64,000 nt of DNA from an uncultured Synechococcus sp. (lineage in GTDB: Bacteria; Cyanobacteriota; Cyanobacteriia; PCC-6307; Cyanobiaceae): contig CAJWYF010000004.1 in the NCBI GenBank assembly GCA_913049535.1, positions 29,678-93,677 on the forward strand, read 5' to 3'. How positions within the stretch are numbered: the first letter of the stretch is position 1; every line of letters begins with the position of its first letter. Positions 44,324-52,749 of this stretch are shown in pieces. A program made the translations under genes and the position numbers. Under the pieces are notes generated by a model that worked only from the letters and a program-made list of their open reading frames with translations, was not told the DNA's origin and ran no database searches.

Positions 44324-46830
44324 ATGCGCTCTGGGGCCAAAGTCTCAATCAGTCCAGGATCGCAGCTGAGGAAGAGCACCTGTAGCCCCTGTTCAACACC
44401 GTGCTGCAGCATGGCAGCCAGGCCGCGCCAGCGACTGGGGTCGACGTTGGTGAAGGCATCATCGAAGAGAACCGGCAGACAGCCGTCATAGGCCGGTGCC
44501 AGCACTTCAGCGATGGCCAGGCGCAGGGCACAAGCCAGCAATTCACGGGTGCCGCCGGAGAGGTCCGCGAAGGACCAGGCCAATCCACCCCGGCGTTGCC
44601 AACACAGATCGGAAAAGCCCTGGCGGCTGTCGAAATGCAGGCCGATCCGCTCATGATCAAGATCCAGCAGCTTGAGATAGCGATCGAGGGCCTGACCTAA
44701 CGGCTCGGTGTAGCGCTCCGCCAGGGCGGTCTGCTGCTCTGCAAACAAGCGATGCAGAAGATCGAGCATGCGCGCTTCGCGCTGCAGACGCTGCACCTCG
44801 CCGTTGCAGTACTCCTCCTCAGCGATCGCCTCTTCCAGTTGTGCGGCCAGATCCACCTGTCCATCGACTTCAAGGCGAGCACCGGTGGCAGCCAGCTGCT
44901 GCAGCAATTGCTCACGGCGTTGCTGCAAAGCCTCAGGTGAGGGTGGTGCGGCCGCATCCAGCCCCAGCTGGGAGAGTTGGGGCTGGAGCTCATCGCGCTG
45001 GCCTTGCAACTGCTGCAGCTCACGCTCCAGCGAGCCGATGCGTTCACCCAGTTGCTTCAAGCCGCCATGGCGCCGCTGCAGGTCACCAAGCAGGGTGTCG
45101 GCCTTGAGCAGAGAAGCACGATCACTCTCCAACTCCAGATCCAGGCGCTCTAGCTGCGAGCGTGCGGCACGCAATGAAGCATCCGCCTCATTGAGCTGCT
45201 GGCGCAGCTGACGGCCGGCTGGAACCAGAGCATCAAGGCGACTTCGCATGGCGTCGGCATCGGCGACCTCGCCATCGGGAATCTCAGGCAGTCCCTGCAA
45301 TTGGGCGACGATGCGCTGGCGATCCAATGGACGGCACTGCTGAGCAATGGAGCGCTGTTCAGCGAGCAGCTCGGTGCGCTGTCGTTCGGCCTGAATGGCC
45401 TGCTGAAGATCGCTCACACCGCAGCGCTCCAGGGCATTGGCAAGGGCTGCACGGCAGGCAGCAAGTTTGGTTCGGGCGGCTTGCACACCCTCCCCACCAC
45501 CCGGGGTGATCCTCAGGGCGATCGAGCCATCGGCACTGGTGAGCGCAACAGGTTGCTCCAGTCGCCGCGATTCCGAGGCATTCAGCGGAACACCATCGAG
45601 CAACAGGCCGCCGCCGTCGCGGAGCACCTCAAGGGTGGTGACAAGGGAAGCCAGAGCAATTCCGGCGGCCTGCTCATCGCGTTCCAGCTGCCGCAACCGC
45701 TCAACCGCTGCGGCATCTAGGGCGGGCAACACCCCGAGTTGATGCTCCACCTCGAGCCGCTGGGCTTCAAGCCGATCGAGCTGCTGCAACTGATTGCTGA
45801 GGGACGCGCGACGGATCCAATGCTGCAGGTCTTCGGCCTGACGCAGAGCCGCCTGCAGCTGCCGGTCGCAATGGTTCCAGTGGCGTTCGAGCTCCGGCAG
45901 GCGGGCCCGCAGAGCGTCGCGATTCTCGAGCGCTGGCTTGAGGCGCTGCTGCAGCTGCAGGCGGCGCTGGTCCTCCTGTTGACCCTGCTGCCACTGGGGC
46001 TTGAGGGCAGCGAGGTCTTGGGCACACACCTGCTGCTTGAGCTGCAGGGCAGCAAGACGTTGCAGCAGTGGCAGCTGTTGGTCGACAGTGCTGAGCTGAC
46101 CGCGGGCGCAGTCGTGCTCATCAATCGCCGCCTGACGTGACGTGTGGCGAGCTGTGCACTGCTCAGCCAGAGCCCGCGCCTGGGCTGCGGCTTTGAGGGC
46201 CAGGTCCAGCTCTGAGCCTGCGCGCCCCTCACGGCCGGTTTCGGTGTGGGCGATCAGCCAGCGTTGGCGCACAGCAGCCATCACCTGCTGATCAAGCGTT
46301 GACTGGATGGTGGCCTGACTGCAGGACTGCAGCTGCCTCAGCAGCCGGGCCTGGTCCATCGCCTCTGCGGAGAGCTCGAGGGGATCGACTGCTGATTGTC
46401 CCTGCCAGACCCACAGATGTCCCCAACGTTCCTTGAGGCGTGTGGCATTGCCACCACGCACACTGCTGGCTCCCACCAGCTCAGCGAGGGCTTGCTCAGC
46501 GGCATCAGCCTGGAGCAGACCACCAGAACCCGTTGTGAGACTGACGCTGCCGCGTTGTTTGCCAAAGCGTTTCGTGAGCTCGTACTCGGCGCCGTTGGCA
46601 CGGAATGTCAACACCACCTGGGGATCAGCCTGCGCTGGTCTTGTCCGCATGCTCTCAACCACAGCACCACCACTTCTGGCAGGCAGGAACAAAGAACGGT
46701 GGATCGCTTCGGCCACGGTGCTCTTGCCGCTTTCATTACGGCCCTGCAGAACCGTCAGACCATCGGCAAACCGCAGCGCGAGGCGGCCATGCAACTTGTA
46801 GTCAGAGAGCTGAAGGTGCTGCAGGCGCAT
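44278..46830 (-). CDS. SMC-like ATPase of the SbcC/YhaN type
   Basis: An 850-residue SMC-type ATPase. Walker A is GRNESGKST near residues 30-38. A long Gln/Leu/Arg-rich coiled coil follows, with a short globular insert around LLLDGVPLNASESRRL and RITPGGGEG at its centre. The C-terminal head has the ABC signature LSGGTRELL and Walker B LPVLFDDAFTNVD. No CxxC zinc hook is visible and the length is below classical SbcC (about 1050), so it is closer to Bacillus YhaN. It works with the phosphoesterase encoded 2 bases upstream in DNA end processing, by family inference. Confidence 0.88.
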   Translation of the reverse strand: MRLQHLQLSDYKLHGRLALRFADGLTVLQGRNESGKSTVAEAIHRSLFLPARSGGAVVESMRTRPAQADPQVVLTFRANGAEYELTKRFGKQRGSVSLTTGSGGLLQADAAEQALAELVGASSVRGGNATRLKERWGHLWVWQGQSAVDPLELSAEAMDQARLLRQLQSCSQATIQSTLDQQVMAAVRQRWLIAHTETGREGRAGSELDLALKAAAQARALAEQCTARHTSRQAAIDEHDCARGQLSTVDQQLPLLQRLAALQLKQQVCAQDLAALKPQWQQGQQEDQRRLQLQQRLKPALENRDALRARLPELERHWNHCDRQLQAALRQAEDLQHWIRRASLSNQLQQLDRLEAQRLEVEHQLGVLPALDAAAVERLRQLERDEQAAGIALASLVTTLEVLRDGGGLLLDGVPLNASESRRLEQPVALTSADGSIALRITPGGGEGVQAARTKLAACRAALANALERCGVSDLQQAIQAERQRTELLAEQRSIAQQCRPLDRQRIVAQLQGLPEIPDGEVADADAMRSRLDALVPAGRQLRQQLNEADASLRAARSQLERLDLELESDRASLLKADTLLGDLQRRHGGLKQLGERIGSLERELQQLQGQRDELQPQLSQLGLDAAAPPSPEALQQRREQLLQQLAATGARLEVDGQVDLAAQLEEAIAEEEYCNGEVQRLQREARMLDLLHRLFAEQQTALAERYTEPLGQALDRYLKLLDLDHERIGLHFDSRQGFSDLCWQRRGGLAWSFADLSGGTRELLACALRLAIAEVLAPAYDGCLPVLFDDAFTNVDPSRWRGLAAMLQHGVEQGLQVLFLSCDPGLIETLAPERIHQLGSSGDSAPPGP

Positions 46831-46832
46831 GG

Positions 46833-48008
46833 TCAGTGCTTCACAGCGCAGAGATTGCTGAGTTCCTGCAGTGCCATCTGGGCCAGCAACTGCTGTTCAG
46901 GATCATCCGCTGATGTGGAGCGCTCCTGCAGCACTGCTGCAACCCGAGCCACCAAAGGATCTGAGCTGCGTCTGGTCAGATCCGTGGTTTCAACGTCATC
47001 GGCGACGGTGCGTAGACGATTGCGCAATTTCAGGCGCAGCAAGCGTGCTTCCAATCCCTCCAGCAGATCAGTGAGTGCACGGGTGTCCGCCATGTTGAGC
47101 TGACCATCCAGTTCAAGCAGGAGCAGGTCCTCACCGCTCCGTGCGGCGAGTTGACGTGCCAGCAAGCGCTGCAGAGCCTGGACATCTTCTCCACTGCTGC
47201 AGCGATGGCTGATCTGATGCCAGCGCATCTGCCCGGTGCTGATCACCTCAACGTCCGGCACGCAGCCCCGCTGCACATCGGCAATCAGAACCTGGCCGCT
47301 GCGGTAGTCATCACCGCGGGGAAAACGGTCCTGCTCCGGACATCCGCTGTACCAAGCATGAGCGGCGACTTGTTTGAGGCCATGCCAGTCCCCGAGCGCG
47401 ACATAGTCGATCAGACCATCAGGCAAGGCGGAAAGATCGAGGCGATTGAGTGACGGGGCTGGATTCTCCTCATCGGCATCGGCATCGGATGCAAATCCCT
47501 GCACAGAGCCATGGGCCAGCAGAACGCGGGGATGGTGCGACAGCAGGGAGGAATCGAGACCTCGAACCCAGGCCGATGGGTCTGTGCTGTCGACCTGCCT
47601 CAGCAGCGGGCATGGCAGGACGGTGAGCCCGGCACGCAGGATCGGTTCAGGCTTGAGCAGCACCTCAAGGTTGGGTGCCAACTCTGAGGCGAGTTTCCAG
47701 AACCAACCCTGATGCCAGAGGCTGCCGGGGGCTCCATGGTCGTGGTTGCCGGGGATCACCAGGGCCGGGACCTTGAGCGCCCCGATGGCACTACAGATTT
47801 GAGCCACATCCGCCGTCGTCGGACCCGGCGAATCGAACAGGTCACCGGCGATGAGCACCAGCTCGATGCGATGCTCTCGCACCAGGGCAGCCATGCCGCG
47901 GACCGCATCGAATCTGGCCTGTCGCAACCGGGCGCGATTGTCTGGATCACGGACCCGGCCGTAGGGCTTGCCGATCTGCCAGTCCGCGGTGTGGAGAATG
48001 CGAACCAA
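46833..48008 (-). CDS. SbcD/Mre11-like DNA repair phosphoesterase (YhaO type)
   Basis: A protein of about 391 residues with a calcineurin-like nuclease domain: RILHTADWQIGKPYGRV, ELVLIAGDLFDSPGP, VPALVIPGNHDHG, VLLAHGSVQGF and YVALGDWHGL, covering the metal-binding motifs. Such proteins are endo/exonucleases acting with an SbcC-like ATPase. TTG at 48008 gives the family N-terminus; another TTG lies at 48026, but it would fall inside a strong dyad. The ATPase gene follows after 2 bases. Confidence 0.9.
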   Translation of the reverse strand: MVRILHTADWQIGKPYGRVRDPDNRARLRQARFDAVRGMAALVREHRIELVLIAGDLFDSPGPTTADVAQICSAIGALKVPALVIPGNHDHGAPGSLWHQGWFWKLASELAPNLEVLLKPEPILRAGLTVLPCPLLRQVDSTDPSAWVRGLDSSLLSHHPRVLLAHGSVQGFASDADADEENPAPSLNRLDLSALPDGLIDYVALGDWHGLKQVAAHAWYSGCPEQDRFPRGDDYRSGQVLIADVQRGCVPDVEVISTGQMRWHQISHRCSSGEDVQALQRLLARQLAARSGEDLLLLELDGQLNMADTRALTDLLEGLEARLLRLKLRNRLRTVADDVETTDLTRRSSDPLVARVAAVLQERSTSADDPEQQLLAQMALQELSNLCAVKH

Positions 48009-48017
48009 AACTGAACG

Positions 48018-48053
48018 ACCAGTCAATTAGTTCTAGCGTACTAATCGACTGGT
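48018..48053. promoter_or_regulatory. 14-base inverted repeat with LexA-box-like core upstream of the sbcD-like gene
   Basis: ACCAGTCAATTAGT (48018-48031) and ACTAATCGACTGGT (48040-48053) pair at 13 of 14 positions around an 8-base centre. The inner part read on the minus strand, AGTACGCTAGAACT (48042-48029), matches the cyanobacterial LexA/SOS consensus RGTACNNNDGTWCB at all but one position. It lies 10 bases upstream of the TTG at 48008. An operator for the nuclease operon is the likely reading. There is no T run, so it is not a terminator. Confidence 0.5.
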
Positions 48054-48189
48054 TACAGGGGCGACGGTGACAGCCCGTGATCCGCTGGAGCGACAGGCCA
48101 ATCAAAAGGCTCAATGTCCAACAGGCCAGCGAAGCAGGCACAGCAGATATGAACTGTTGCACCGACAGCAGAAAACTGACCACCCAGCC

Positions 48190-48219
48190 CTTAAGGTTGT
48201 CTTAACTGTTCCTTGAGGG
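48190..48219 (+). promoter_or_regulatory. Pho-box-like triple direct repeat
   Basis: CTTAAGGT (48190-48197), CTTAACTG (48201-48208) and CTTGAGGG (48212-48219) are 8-base units with exactly 3-base spacers, giving the 11-base period typical of PhoB-type binding sites; the cyanobacterial consensus unit is PyTTAAPyPy(T/A). The box ends 7 bases before a TTG start at 48227, and TATTGA at 48225-48230 could act as a -10. The rest of the 48054-48189 gap shows nothing recognisable. Confidence 0.4.
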
Positions 48220-48226
48220 CCCTTTA

Positions 48227-48715
48227 TTGATTCAGCTTCCCCTCCTGATCGCTGCAGCCGCCCTGGGCGGAATTGAGCTCAGCGGAACAGCCATGTTCTG
48301 CGAGCAGAACAAACTGTCCATGGGTGGTTTTGATCCAGCCAAAAATGCCGTGATTCTCTGCCAAGGGAATCTCAAGGCCGAAAACAACTCGGCATTGACC
48401 GTGATGAAACACGAGTTAGCCCATGTGCTGCAGCACCGGCTGGGTCGCGGTGAAGTGGGCATCCTTCCCGATGCGCTGCTGACCCCCTTGGTTCGGGAAC
48501 TGCTCCCCCAGCCAGAGGTCATGACGGTGCTGATGCGATACCCCAGCCGTGAGGTCAACGGAGAGCTCGAGGCCAGGCTGGCCAGCCGGTACGTCCCCTC
48601 CGAGCTGATTGCCCTCGGCGTTGTTGCCACAGGGGCTCTGGGCATCAATTGGGGTGAGCCGGTCTTCCAGCTCGAGGGCCATGGCCAGCAAACCGCGCTG
48701 ATGCCCCTTGACTAA
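48227..48715 (+). CDS. Small putative zinc metallopeptidase-like protein
   Basis: A 162-residue protein from a TTG at 48227, with GAGG 8 bases upstream. The N-terminus is signal-peptide-like (LPLLIAAAALGGIELSGTA). KHELAHVLQH provides an HExxH zinc motif, and VNGELEARLASRY could hold the third ligand. The rest is helical with GINWGEPVFQL. Peptidase activity is inferred from the motif only. If the Pho-like box upstream is the promoter, translation could start at the ATG at 48293, giving about 140 residues without the signal sequence. Followed by an AT-rich gap (48716-48823) with a weak GATAA/TTATC dyad. Confidence 0.7.
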   Translation: MIQLPLLIAAAALGGIELSGTAMFCEQNKLSMGGFDPAKNAVILCQGNLKAENNSALTVMKHELAHVLQHRLGRGEVGILPDALLTPLVRELLPQPEVMTVLMRYPSREVNGELEARLASRYVPSELIALGVVATGALGINWGEPVFQLEGHGQQTALMPLD

Positions 48716-48823
48716 ATTTGAGTTATGGAGATGATAAGAAGTTTTTTATCGACCGGAAGAAGTTATAAAGGTCACAGCGGACACACCATTTTCGTTCATA
48801 GTTGTTAGGGATATCGGGGGGTT

Positions 48824-49123
48824 ATGGCGAGACGACAACTAGCGGCACTGGCATGTCGCACGTATCGCCTGACCGATCTCAATGGTGAATCTCACCCTGT
48901 CCTGGATGACCTCTACGACTCGTTTGAGTCCGCCTGGAATGACGCCCTGAGCTGGTGGACGAACCATGGTCACACCGCCCAGGAGGCTGTACCCATCGGT
49001 GTCGAGGTGAGCACCCCTCGCGGCAATTGGCGGACCCTGCAGTACCCCTGCCAGCAGCAGGGACGCGCTGTGTTGTTCCCGCGAACAGTGCTGCGCAAGC
49101 GCCTGAGCGGCACTGCTTGCTGA
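48824..49123 (+). CDS. Conserved hypothetical protein
   Basis: A 99-residue soluble protein: ALACRTYRLTDLNGESHPVL, FESAWNDALSWWTNHG, VPIGVEVSTPRGNWRTLQYP and a basic end (RTVLRKRLSGTAC). It looks like a small alpha/beta domain. No family recognised with confidence. It ends one base from a convergent small gene. Confidence 0.7.
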   Translation: MARRQLAALACRTYRLTDLNGESHPVLDDLYDSFESAWNDALSWWTNHGHTAQEAVPIGVEVSTPRGNWRTLQYPCQQQGRAVLFPRTVLRKRLSGTAC

Positions 49124-49363
49124 TCAATCCTTCCCGTTCAAGACACCAATTCGTTCCTCAAGGCGGCGTACCACCTCCGGCCATGGCAGGTGCAAGGGCT
49201 CGTGTCCCACATGCGCTTGCAGGTCCGTTTGGAAATGCAGCAGGATCTGGTGGTGCAACCGGCTGATCTCATCAGGCCTCATGCGGCGAGGCAGTTCGCA
49301 GACCAAGCGGGTGTGACCGCGCTGGTCTGTGAGGGTGATGCAATCAGGCGTCGCTACAACCAT
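49124..49363 (-). CDS. Small hypothetical protein
   Basis: A 79-residue protein beginning MVVATPDCITLTDQRGHTRL, with strands followed by a helical part (RPDEISRLHHQILLHFQTDL) and ending VVRRLEERIGVLNGKD. It abuts the convergent gene at 49123. Composition is protein-like on this strand, and no good alternative frame exists. The 128 bases to the next gene (49364-49491) hold only promoter space as far as I can see. Confidence 0.55.
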   Translation of the reverse strand: MVVATPDCITLTDQRGHTRLVCELPRRMRPDEISRLHHQILLHFQTDLQAHVGHEPLHLPWPEVVRRLEERIGVLNGKD

Positions 49364-49491
49364 CCCTGCAGCACTTCAAAGGACTCATATCTCCTAAGCC
49401 CGACTTGAGTCACGTTTACCGGCTCGTCAGCATGTCTTCCATTTCTTTGTCAAGTTCTTTCTGATACGTTCCACAGCACTGTTGGTACGCC

Positions 49492-49770
49492 ATGGCCGCT
49501 GACGATTTCAGCCACCTTTCGGTACAGCAAAAAATCAGTGCCCTGGTGCGTGGCATTGAAGGGGACGAGCGTTGGAACAAAGCCCTGGCTCAGGCTGCTG
49601 ATGCAGAAGCCATGCTCGATCTGCTGCAATCAGCATCAAGCAAACTCAAACTCGGTCTCACGCGCAAGGATCTGGCCAGCACGCCGCCTCTGAGGGACTG
49701 GCTCTGGTTCAAGCGCAACAAACCCCTCATCACCATTGGTGACGCCCTGCCCCGCTACCAGCAGGACTGA
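49492..49770 (+). CDS. Small Nif11-like hypothetical protein
   Basis: A 92-residue protein. KISALVRGIEGDERWNKALA followed by QAADAEAMLDLLQSASSKLK and LTRKDL follows the spacing of the Nif11/nitrile-hydratase-leader domain (D-x-x-x-x-x-L, A-D-x-E, later [LF]-T-x-x-[DE]-L). It lacks a double-Gly cleavage site and a Cys-rich core, so it is not an obvious RiPP precursor. Similarity is judged by pattern only. The stop abuts the convergent prenyl synthase gene. Confidence 0.65.
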   Translation: MAADDFSHLSVQQKISALVRGIEGDERWNKALAQAADAEAMLDLLQSASSKLKLGLTRKDLASTPPLRDWLWFKRNKPLITIGDALPRYQQD

Positions 49771-50742
49771 TCAGTACAGGCGGCTCAACACAAACTCGGG
49801 GAGATCGAGCAGGGCATCCCTGGCGCTGCTGGGGGGGAGGAAAGCAAGGCATGTGCCGGCTTCTCGTGCCATCTCTTCAGCCATGGACCTGGAGCGCTGA
49901 ATGCCATTGCTGCTGCGCACCAGCTCAAGGGCCTGTTCCAGATCACCACTTTCGCTGAACTCACGGTCAATCAGACCCGCCAGTGAGGGGGTCTCCTCCA
50001 TGGCAAACAGCACCGGAGCGGTCAGGGTGCCGGAGGCGAGATCAGAAGCGGCCGGCTTGCCCAATTGGACATCACTGCCGGTGAAATCAAGAATGTCATC
50101 CACTACTTGAAACGCCAGACCCAGCTGCCGCCCAAAGCGGTGCAGCAAGTCAAGTTGCTCGGCGGGAAGCTCGGAGAGCACACCAGCGGCGCGTGCGCTG
50201 TTGGCAATCAAAGAGGCGGTTTTGCGATAGCTCTTTTCGATGTAGGTCTCGAGGCTCTGACCGGTGTCATAGCGGTACAGACCCTGACGGATCTCACCCT
50301 CAGCCAGGTCCATGATCACGCGGGAGAGCAGCTTGACCACTTCGAGGTCATCGAGGTTGGCCAGATGCCAGCTGGACTGGGCAAAGAGAAAATCGCCGGC
50401 GAGCACAGCAACACGGCTGTTGAAGCGGCTGTGGACAGTGGGCACACCCCGGCGTGTGTCGGCCTCATCGACCACATCGTCATGGACCAGGGAGGCGGTA
50501 TGGATCATCTCGGTGATCTCCGCCAGGCGGCGATGGCGCGCACCCAGCTCACCGGCAGGATCAAGCGCCCGTGCCAGCAGCAGGACAATGCCGGGGCGCA
50601 AGCGCTTACCTCCGGCACTGAAGAGGTGCTCAGCAGCAGCTTGAAGGATCGGATGACCGGCGCCAATCAGGTTGCGCAGGTCACTCAGAAGGTTCTCGAG
50701 ATCGGACTCGACGGGCTGAAGCAGCTTGGCAACCGTCGTCAT
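49771..50742 (-). CDS. sds: Polyprenyl (probably solanesyl) diphosphate synthase
   Basis: A 323-residue trans-prenyltransferase that elongates isoprenoid diphosphates. The first Asp-rich motif is LVHDDVVDEADTRRG and the second FQVVDDILDFTG; GGKRLRPG near the N-terminus binds substrate. Long-chain specificity (solanesyl, for the plastoquinone tail) is inferred from cyanobacterial orthology. It is the last gene of the comB-nitrilase-amidase-murI-sds run, 23 bases after murI. ubiD, acting on the other plastoquinone precursor, lies divergent at the run's head. Confidence 0.9.
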   Translation of the reverse strand: MTTVAKLLQPVESDLENLLSDLRNLIGAGHPILQAAAEHLFSAGGKRLRPGIVLLLARALDPAGELGARHRRLAEITEMIHTASLVHDDVVDEADTRRGVPTVHSRFNSRVAVLAGDFLFAQSSWHLANLDDLEVVKLLSRVIMDLAEGEIRQGLYRYDTGQSLETYIEKSYRKTASLIANSARAAGVLSELPAEQLDLLHRFGRQLGLAFQVVDDILDFTGSDVQLGKPAASDLASGTLTAPVLFAMEETPSLAGLIDREFSESGDLEQALELVRSSNGIQRSRSMAEEMAREAGTCLAFLPPSSARDALLDLPEFVLSRLY

Positions 50743-50765
50743 AATCCCGCCTGAGTGGAGCGATC

Positions 50766-51647
50766 CTAGAGGCCTTGAGCCTCTGATTGAAGAGAAATCG
50801 CTTCCACCTCAGGCGCAAAGCCAAGCCAGCGGCCGGCGGCATGCGAGAAGGCGCTGGCATCACCGGTGCAGACCACCTCACAGGCGCTGAGATCGGCCTG
50901 GAGCGAGGCAGGCCGTTGGTCGGCGGGCAGCAGCGAGAGCACCAGGGACACCAGCGCTTCTGCCGGGTCAATCAACTGAACGTCACTGGGCAGCAACTGG
51001 CGCAGCATCGGCTGCAGCAGCGGGTAGTGGCTGCAACCCAGCACGATCGCCTCCACCCGGGCCTCAAGCAGGGGCGCCAGGTAGTGCTCGGCAGCCGAGC
51101 GAAGCGCTTGAGAATCCAACTCGTGACGTTCCACGGCAGGGACAAAGGCAGGGCATCCCACCTCCACCACATGCATGCCCTCGCGCTGCGCCCGCAGGGC
51201 TCGGCTGTAGGCACCACTGCTGGCCGTGGCCGCGGTGGCCAGCACGCCCACACGCTGCTGCTGAATCTGGCGAGCCACCGAATCGATCAGGCCAAAGACC
51301 GGAACACCGGCTTCCCGCTGGGCCACATCCAGGGCCAGGGCATTGGTGGTGTTGCAGGCCATCACGATGGCCTCCGCACCCTGGCCGCGCAGCCAGCTCA
51401 CAACCTCAGCCGCGATGGTGCGGATCTCCTGGGGTGAGCGCGCGCCGTAGGGAAGCCTGGCGGTGTCACCCACATAGATGCAGGGGTGGCCAGGACGGCG
51501 GCACAGCAGACGCCTGAGCACCGTCAGACCGCCCAGCCCGCTGTCAAACAGGCCCAGCCTGGCCTGGGCGCCAAGACCATGAAGCTCCGCCGTGGAAAGC
51601 CGCTGCAGGGAATGGCTCAACGGGTCGGTGTGGGAGCTCAGGGTCAT
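50766..51647 (-). CDS. murI: Glutamate racemase
   Basis: A 293-residue cofactor-independent racemase supplying D-glutamate for peptidoglycan. Motifs: LGLFDSGLGGLTVLRRL, YVGDTARLPYG, the first catalytic Cys in MACNTTNALAL and the second in LGCSHYPLLQP. The ATG at 51647 overlaps the amidase stop in an ATGA junction, fixing the start and giving about 25 residues before the core domain. Confidence 0.95.
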   Translation of the reverse strand: MTLSSHTDPLSHSLQRLSTAELHGLGAQARLGLFDSGLGGLTVLRRLLCRRPGHPCIYVGDTARLPYGARSPQEIRTIAAEVVSWLRGQGAEAIVMACNTTNALALDVAQREAGVPVFGLIDSVARQIQQQRVGVLATAATASSGAYSRALRAQREGMHVVEVGCPAFVPAVERHELDSQALRSAAEHYLAPLLEARVEAIVLGCSHYPLLQPMLRQLLPSDVQLIDPAEALVSLVLSLLPADQRPASLQADLSACEVVCTGDASAFSHAAGRWLGFAPEVEAISLQSEAQGL

Positions 51648-52741
51648 CCGGCCAGTCTCAGGTAGTTGAGGATTCCCACGGCGATTGCCAGTGACAGCTG
51701 GCGCCGGTGGGCGGGGTCGGCGAGGTCTGCGGCATCGAGCCGACCGGTCAAGAAACCGAGTTCAACAAGTGAGGCGGGCATGGCGGTGCGGCGGATCACA
51801 TAGAACCGCGCCTCACGAACCCCCCGGTTCTTGCGCCTGACTGTCCTCAGGATTGAGTTGTGAATCGATGAGGCGAGTTTTTTTCCCTGAAAGCTTTGGA
51901 AATAGAACGTCTCAAGGCCATTCACTTCCGGCCGGCGCATGCTGATCGCATTAGCGTGAATGCTCACAAAGGCATCGGGCTTTGAGCGATTCGCCAGACG
52001 GGCTCGAGGCGGAAGATCCACGGTGACATCACGATTGCGCGTCATCACCACCTGCACCCCTTTGCTGCGCAGGTGGGCCGCCACCTGGCGCGAGACATCA
52101 AGGACAACATCCTTTTCGCGTGTGCCGCCGATGCCGATCGCCCCGGGATCACGCCCGCCATGGCCAGGGTCCAGCACGACGCGGAAGTTGCCGCGGCGCA
52201 CCCATGGCAGGCTGGCGGTGGTCAAAGGGCGCAGGGGCCGGCGGGGTTGACCGGGCCGTGACGCCGAGCCTGGTGCGCGGGGAGCTGGCCGTTGGCGCTC
52301 CAGAACCCCCTCTCCCATGGGCAGAAAGCGGGCTTCATCGATGGGAAAGCGCAGCCGCCAGCTATCCCAATCGACGCCCACCAGGCGCAGCTCACCAGGA
52401 TCGAGCTGGGCGCCAGGCTGGAATTCGATCACCAGACGGGTGACGCCCCGCTCGGGCATCCCCACCCTCACCTCGCGAACAGCGCCGCGTCCGCGAATCT
52501 TGCGAGGTCGCTGGGGGCTACCGGGAAAATCGATCCAAACCCGATCTCCCCGTCGCTCATCACCTTGGAGGTAGAAGGCATCGAGGTTGATGTTGGGGGA
52601 GGTGCGCAACTCGAGCACCCCATCGGCATCGATGCGCCAGGCGGCCAGCCGGCTGAAGGCACGCGCCGGCTGTGACGCCAGCAAGAGCAGGGCAGCGCCC
52701 AGCGCCCATCCCACCGCCGCCAGGCGGCTGCGCTCAGGCAT
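51644..52741 (-). CDS. N-acetylmuramoyl-L-alanine amidase (AmiC-like, Amidase_3)
   Basis: A 365-residue exported zinc amidase that splits the glycan from the peptide. A signal peptide (GWALGAALLLLASQPARA) and an AMIN-like N-terminal domain precede the catalytic domain: VVLDPGHGGRDPG, EKDVVLDVSRQVA, VSIHANAIS and the catalytic Glu in SLVELGFLTG. A basic Pro/Arg linker separates the two halves. It precedes murI with an ATGA overlap and follows the nitrilase after 8 bases. Confidence 0.93.
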   Translation of the reverse strand: MPERSRLAAVGWALGAALLLLASQPARAFSRLAAWRIDADGVLELRTSPNINLDAFYLQGDERRGDRVWIDFPGSPQRPRKIRGRGAVREVRVGMPERGVTRLVIEFQPGAQLDPGELRLVGVDWDSWRLRFPIDEARFLPMGEGVLERQRPAPRAPGSASRPGQPRRPLRPLTTASLPWVRRGNFRVVLDPGHGGRDPGAIGIGGTREKDVVLDVSRQVAAHLRSKGVQVVMTRNRDVTVDLPPRARLANRSKPDAFVSIHANAISMRRPEVNGLETFYFQSFQGKKLASSIHNSILRTVRRKNRGVREARFYVIRRTAMPASLVELGFLTGRLDAADLADPAHRRQLSLAIAVGILNYLRLAG

Positions 52742-52749
52742 CGATGCGC

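Noticed and set aside
48733..48750. GATAA-TTATC dyad after the HExxH gene, considered as a terminator
   Set aside because: The stem is only five AT-rich pairs, and the T run lies inside the loop rather than after the stem.
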